A stretch of DNA of 32,685 bases, taken from assembly GCA_017994835.1 (NCBI GenBank), contig JAGOKC010000021.1, forward strand, positions 1-32,685. Direction: 5' to 3'. Shown here piece by piece: positions 32,519-32,685 of this stretch. The stretch comes from Aquabacterium sp. Lineage in GTDB: Bacteria > Pseudomonadota > Gammaproteobacteria > Burkholderiales > Burkholderiaceae_C. The number at the start of each line of letters is the position of its first letter. Positions within the stretch are counted from its first letter, which is position 1. The position numbers were made by a program, and so were the translations under genes. A model generated the notes under the pieces. It did not search any database. It saw only the letters and a program-made list of their open reading frames with translations, and was not told the origin of the DNA.

Positions 32519-32685
<167 letters not shown>

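Overview
The window is chromosomal DNA of a high-GC betaproteobacterium, most likely order Burkholderiales and probably family Comamonadaceae. This rests on the lptA-lptB-rpoN order, the rRNA leader sequence, the layout of the ribosomal protein genes, a LysR gene divergent from malate synthase G, and gene products of Comamonadaceae type. I cannot name the genus. No phage, transposon, CRISPR array or tRNA was seen, and coding density and codon use look uniform throughout.

Layout. Positions 1-207 hold the start of an rRNA operon on the minus strand: the first 8 bases of 16S rRNA, a leader with a boxB-like hairpin and a boxA, and a promoter. rsmE runs the other way. A long minus-strand housekeeping block follows: an RlmL-type THUMP methyltransferase, a DUF599 membrane protein, rpoN, lptB, lptA, a DsbA-type oxidoreductase, a SPOR-domain membrane protein and argS. 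On the plus strand come a Ser/Thr kinase fused to a cyclic-nucleotide-binding-like domain and a small PsiF-repeat secreted protein. On the minus strand are a DUF2214 membrane protein and a LysR regulator divergent from malate synthase G (glcB), which ends in a strong terminator. A minus-strand cluster follows: LysR, ACAD10/11-type acyl-CoA dehydrogenase, histidine-phosphatase-like protein, alpha/beta hydrolase and SDR. Then corA and an MFS transporter (plus strand) converge on a hybrid histidine kinase/response regulator pair (minus strand).

The right end is read entirely on the minus strand: tuf (partial), rpsJ, a terminator, a promoter with a structured leader, then rplC-rplD-rplW-rplB-rpsS-rplV-rpsC-rplP-rpmC-rpsQ, ending in another terminator. 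Immediately after lies the most interesting element. It is a separate promoter, an apparently leaderless 24-codon leader peptide with a Phe/Tyr-rich block (FYFSFFHF), and segments able to form mutually exclusive 1:2, 2:3 and 3:4 stems, the last being a classic GC stem plus eight T. It sits in front of aroG (DAHP synthase), so entry into aromatic amino acid synthesis appears to be controlled by phenylalanine-dependent transcription attenuation.

Other points of note: a histidine-phosphatase-like protein lacking its second catalytic His, beside an acyl-CoA dehydrogenase with Asp as the likely base; a CNHC rather than CPHC DsbA active site; rpoN without the usual hpf/ptsN genes after it; a long structured corA leader; and candidate operators in front of rsmE and glcB.
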